Origin: Acidobacteriota bacterium
GTDB lineage: Bacteria > Acidobacteriota > Vicinamibacteria > Vicinamibacterales > UBA2999
NCBI GenBank assembly: GCA_020851835.1
Contig: JADZBZ010000288.1
Location: 1-6,597 of the forward strand
DNA: 6,597 bases
Direction of reading: 5' to 3'
The position numbers and the translations under genes are program-made. Every line of letters begins with the position of its first letter. Positions within the stretch are counted from its first letter, which is position 1. The notes below the pieces were generated by a model. It saw nothing but the letters and a program-made list of their open reading frames with translations. It was not told where the DNA came from and ran no database searches. This document shows, piece by piece, positions 6,010 to 6,597 of this stretch.

Positions 6010-6597
6010 TCACGCTCTCAACGCGGTAGCCAACTGGTGCAGGAACAGCCCCACGTCGGTCACGATTCCCACGGTCTGGGTGGATCCCCGGTCCGACAGC
6101 TTGGTCACGACGGCCGGGTTGATGTCCACGCACACCACCTTGGCCCAGGACGGCAGCATGTTGCCCACGCCGATGCTGTGCAACATCGACGACAGCATGA
6201 CGACGACGTCCACGCCGTCGAGCGCCGCGGCGTACGCGTCCTGCGCCGCCACCAGGTCCATCAACGTCTCGGGCAGCGGGCCGTCGTCGCGAATGGAGCC
6301 GGCCAGGACGTACGGGACGCCGAAAGTGTGACAGGCGTGCAGGATGCCGGTGGTCAGCAGGCCCGACTCGACGGCGCGGCCGACGCCGCCGGCGCGGCGG
6401 ATGGCGTTGATGGCGCGCATGTGGTTGCGGTGTCCGTGTTCGACCGGGTGGCCCGAATTGAGGTCGATGCCGAGCGACGTGCCCGACAGCGCCACTTCGA
6501 CGTCGTGGACGGCCAGGGCATTGCCCGCCAGCAGCACCTGCACGTAGCCGCTCCGAACCAGCTCGCAGAAGTATTCGCCACCGCCGGTGTGCACGAC
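6010..6597 (-). CDS. TIGR00300 family protein (ornithine cyclodeaminase / LOR-SDH region), C-terminal part, partial
   Basis: The gene enters from the right edge; 195 residues are visible. The frame is open to base 6597 (reading VVHTGGGEYF), so the GTG at 6594 is internal. The segments LLAGNALAVHDVEVALSGTS, GHPVEHGHRNHMRAINAIRR, AGSIRDDGPLPETL, MLHSIGVGNMLPS and VDINPAVVTKLSDRGSTQT match what I know of the TIGR00300 family. Members include archaeal ornithine cyclodeaminases, unrelated to the classical bacterial enzyme, and the C-terminal domain of cyanobacterial AgrE/ArgZ, which turns ornithine into proline after an arginine dihydrolase step. The CVDINPAVVTKL segment fits a Rossmann-type nucleotide-binding fold. 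Whether an arginine dihydrolase domain is fused upstream cannot be seen. The stop TGA is at 6012-6010, and sseA follows after 22 bases. Confidence 0.85.
   Translation of the reverse strand, partial: VVHTGGGEYFCELVRSGYVQVLLAGNALAVHDVEVALSGTSLGIDLNSGHPVEHGHRNHMRAINAIRRAGGVGRAVESGLLTTGILHACHTFGVPYVLAGSIRDDGPLPETLMDLVAAQDAYAAALDGVDVVVMLSSMLHSIGVGNMLPSWAKVVCVDINPAVVTKLSDRGSTQTVGIVTDVGLFLHQLATALRA

Overview
The window is a GC-rich stretch of ordinary-looking bacterial chromosome with six protein genes, two of them cut by the window edges, and short intergenic gaps. I see no RNA genes, mobile elements, CRISPR arrays or phage genes. A DUF5916-type outer-membrane protein, a metallo-beta-lactamase/rhodanese fusion, a plant-DAT1-like class IV aminotransferase and a TIGR00300 protein on GC-rich DNA suggest an uncultured-type Gram-negative soil lineage. 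Acidobacteriota (for example Vicinamibacteria) or Gemmatimonadota are my best guesses. This is inference from gene content, not from a marker gene.

Layout, left to right. (1) Positions 2-715, plus strand: the C-terminal end of a metallo-beta-lactamase/rhodanese fusion with two rhodanese domains, only the second having a catalytic Cys. (2) Positions 765-1433, minus strand, convergent with gene 1: an unrecognised 222-residue protein with one N-terminal membrane helix. It has a perfect TATAAT box six bases before its ATG. (3) Positions 1434-1667: a divergent intergenic region with an ACGT-cored inverted repeat. (4) Positions 1668-4037, plus strand: a large exported protein with a family 9 carbohydrate-binding-like domain followed by a DUF5916 outer-membrane barrel. 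It carries a 13-glycine tract encoded partly by a run of eight G. (5) Positions 4107-5105, plus strand: a class IV PLP aminotransferase of the D-amino-acid transaminase / aminodeoxychorismate lyase type. (6) Positions 5157-5987, minus strand: a 3-mercaptopyruvate sulfurtransferase (SseA-like). (7) Positions 6010-6597, minus strand, entering from the right edge: the C-terminal part of a TIGR00300 (ornithine cyclodeaminase / 'LOR/SDH') protein, 22 bases upstream of sseA and probably in one operon with it.

Two loose themes run through the window: sulfur transfer (four rhodanese domains in two genes) and amino-acid nitrogen metabolism (the aminotransferase and the TIGR00300 protein). They could meet at 3-mercaptopyruvate, the keto acid of cysteine, but the aminotransferase and sulfurtransferase genes are convergent and not co-transcribed, so the link is only a hypothesis. 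I found no clear new multi-gene system. The best candidates for a second look are the slippage-prone G tract, the leaderless-type promoter and the TIGR00300-sseA pairing.
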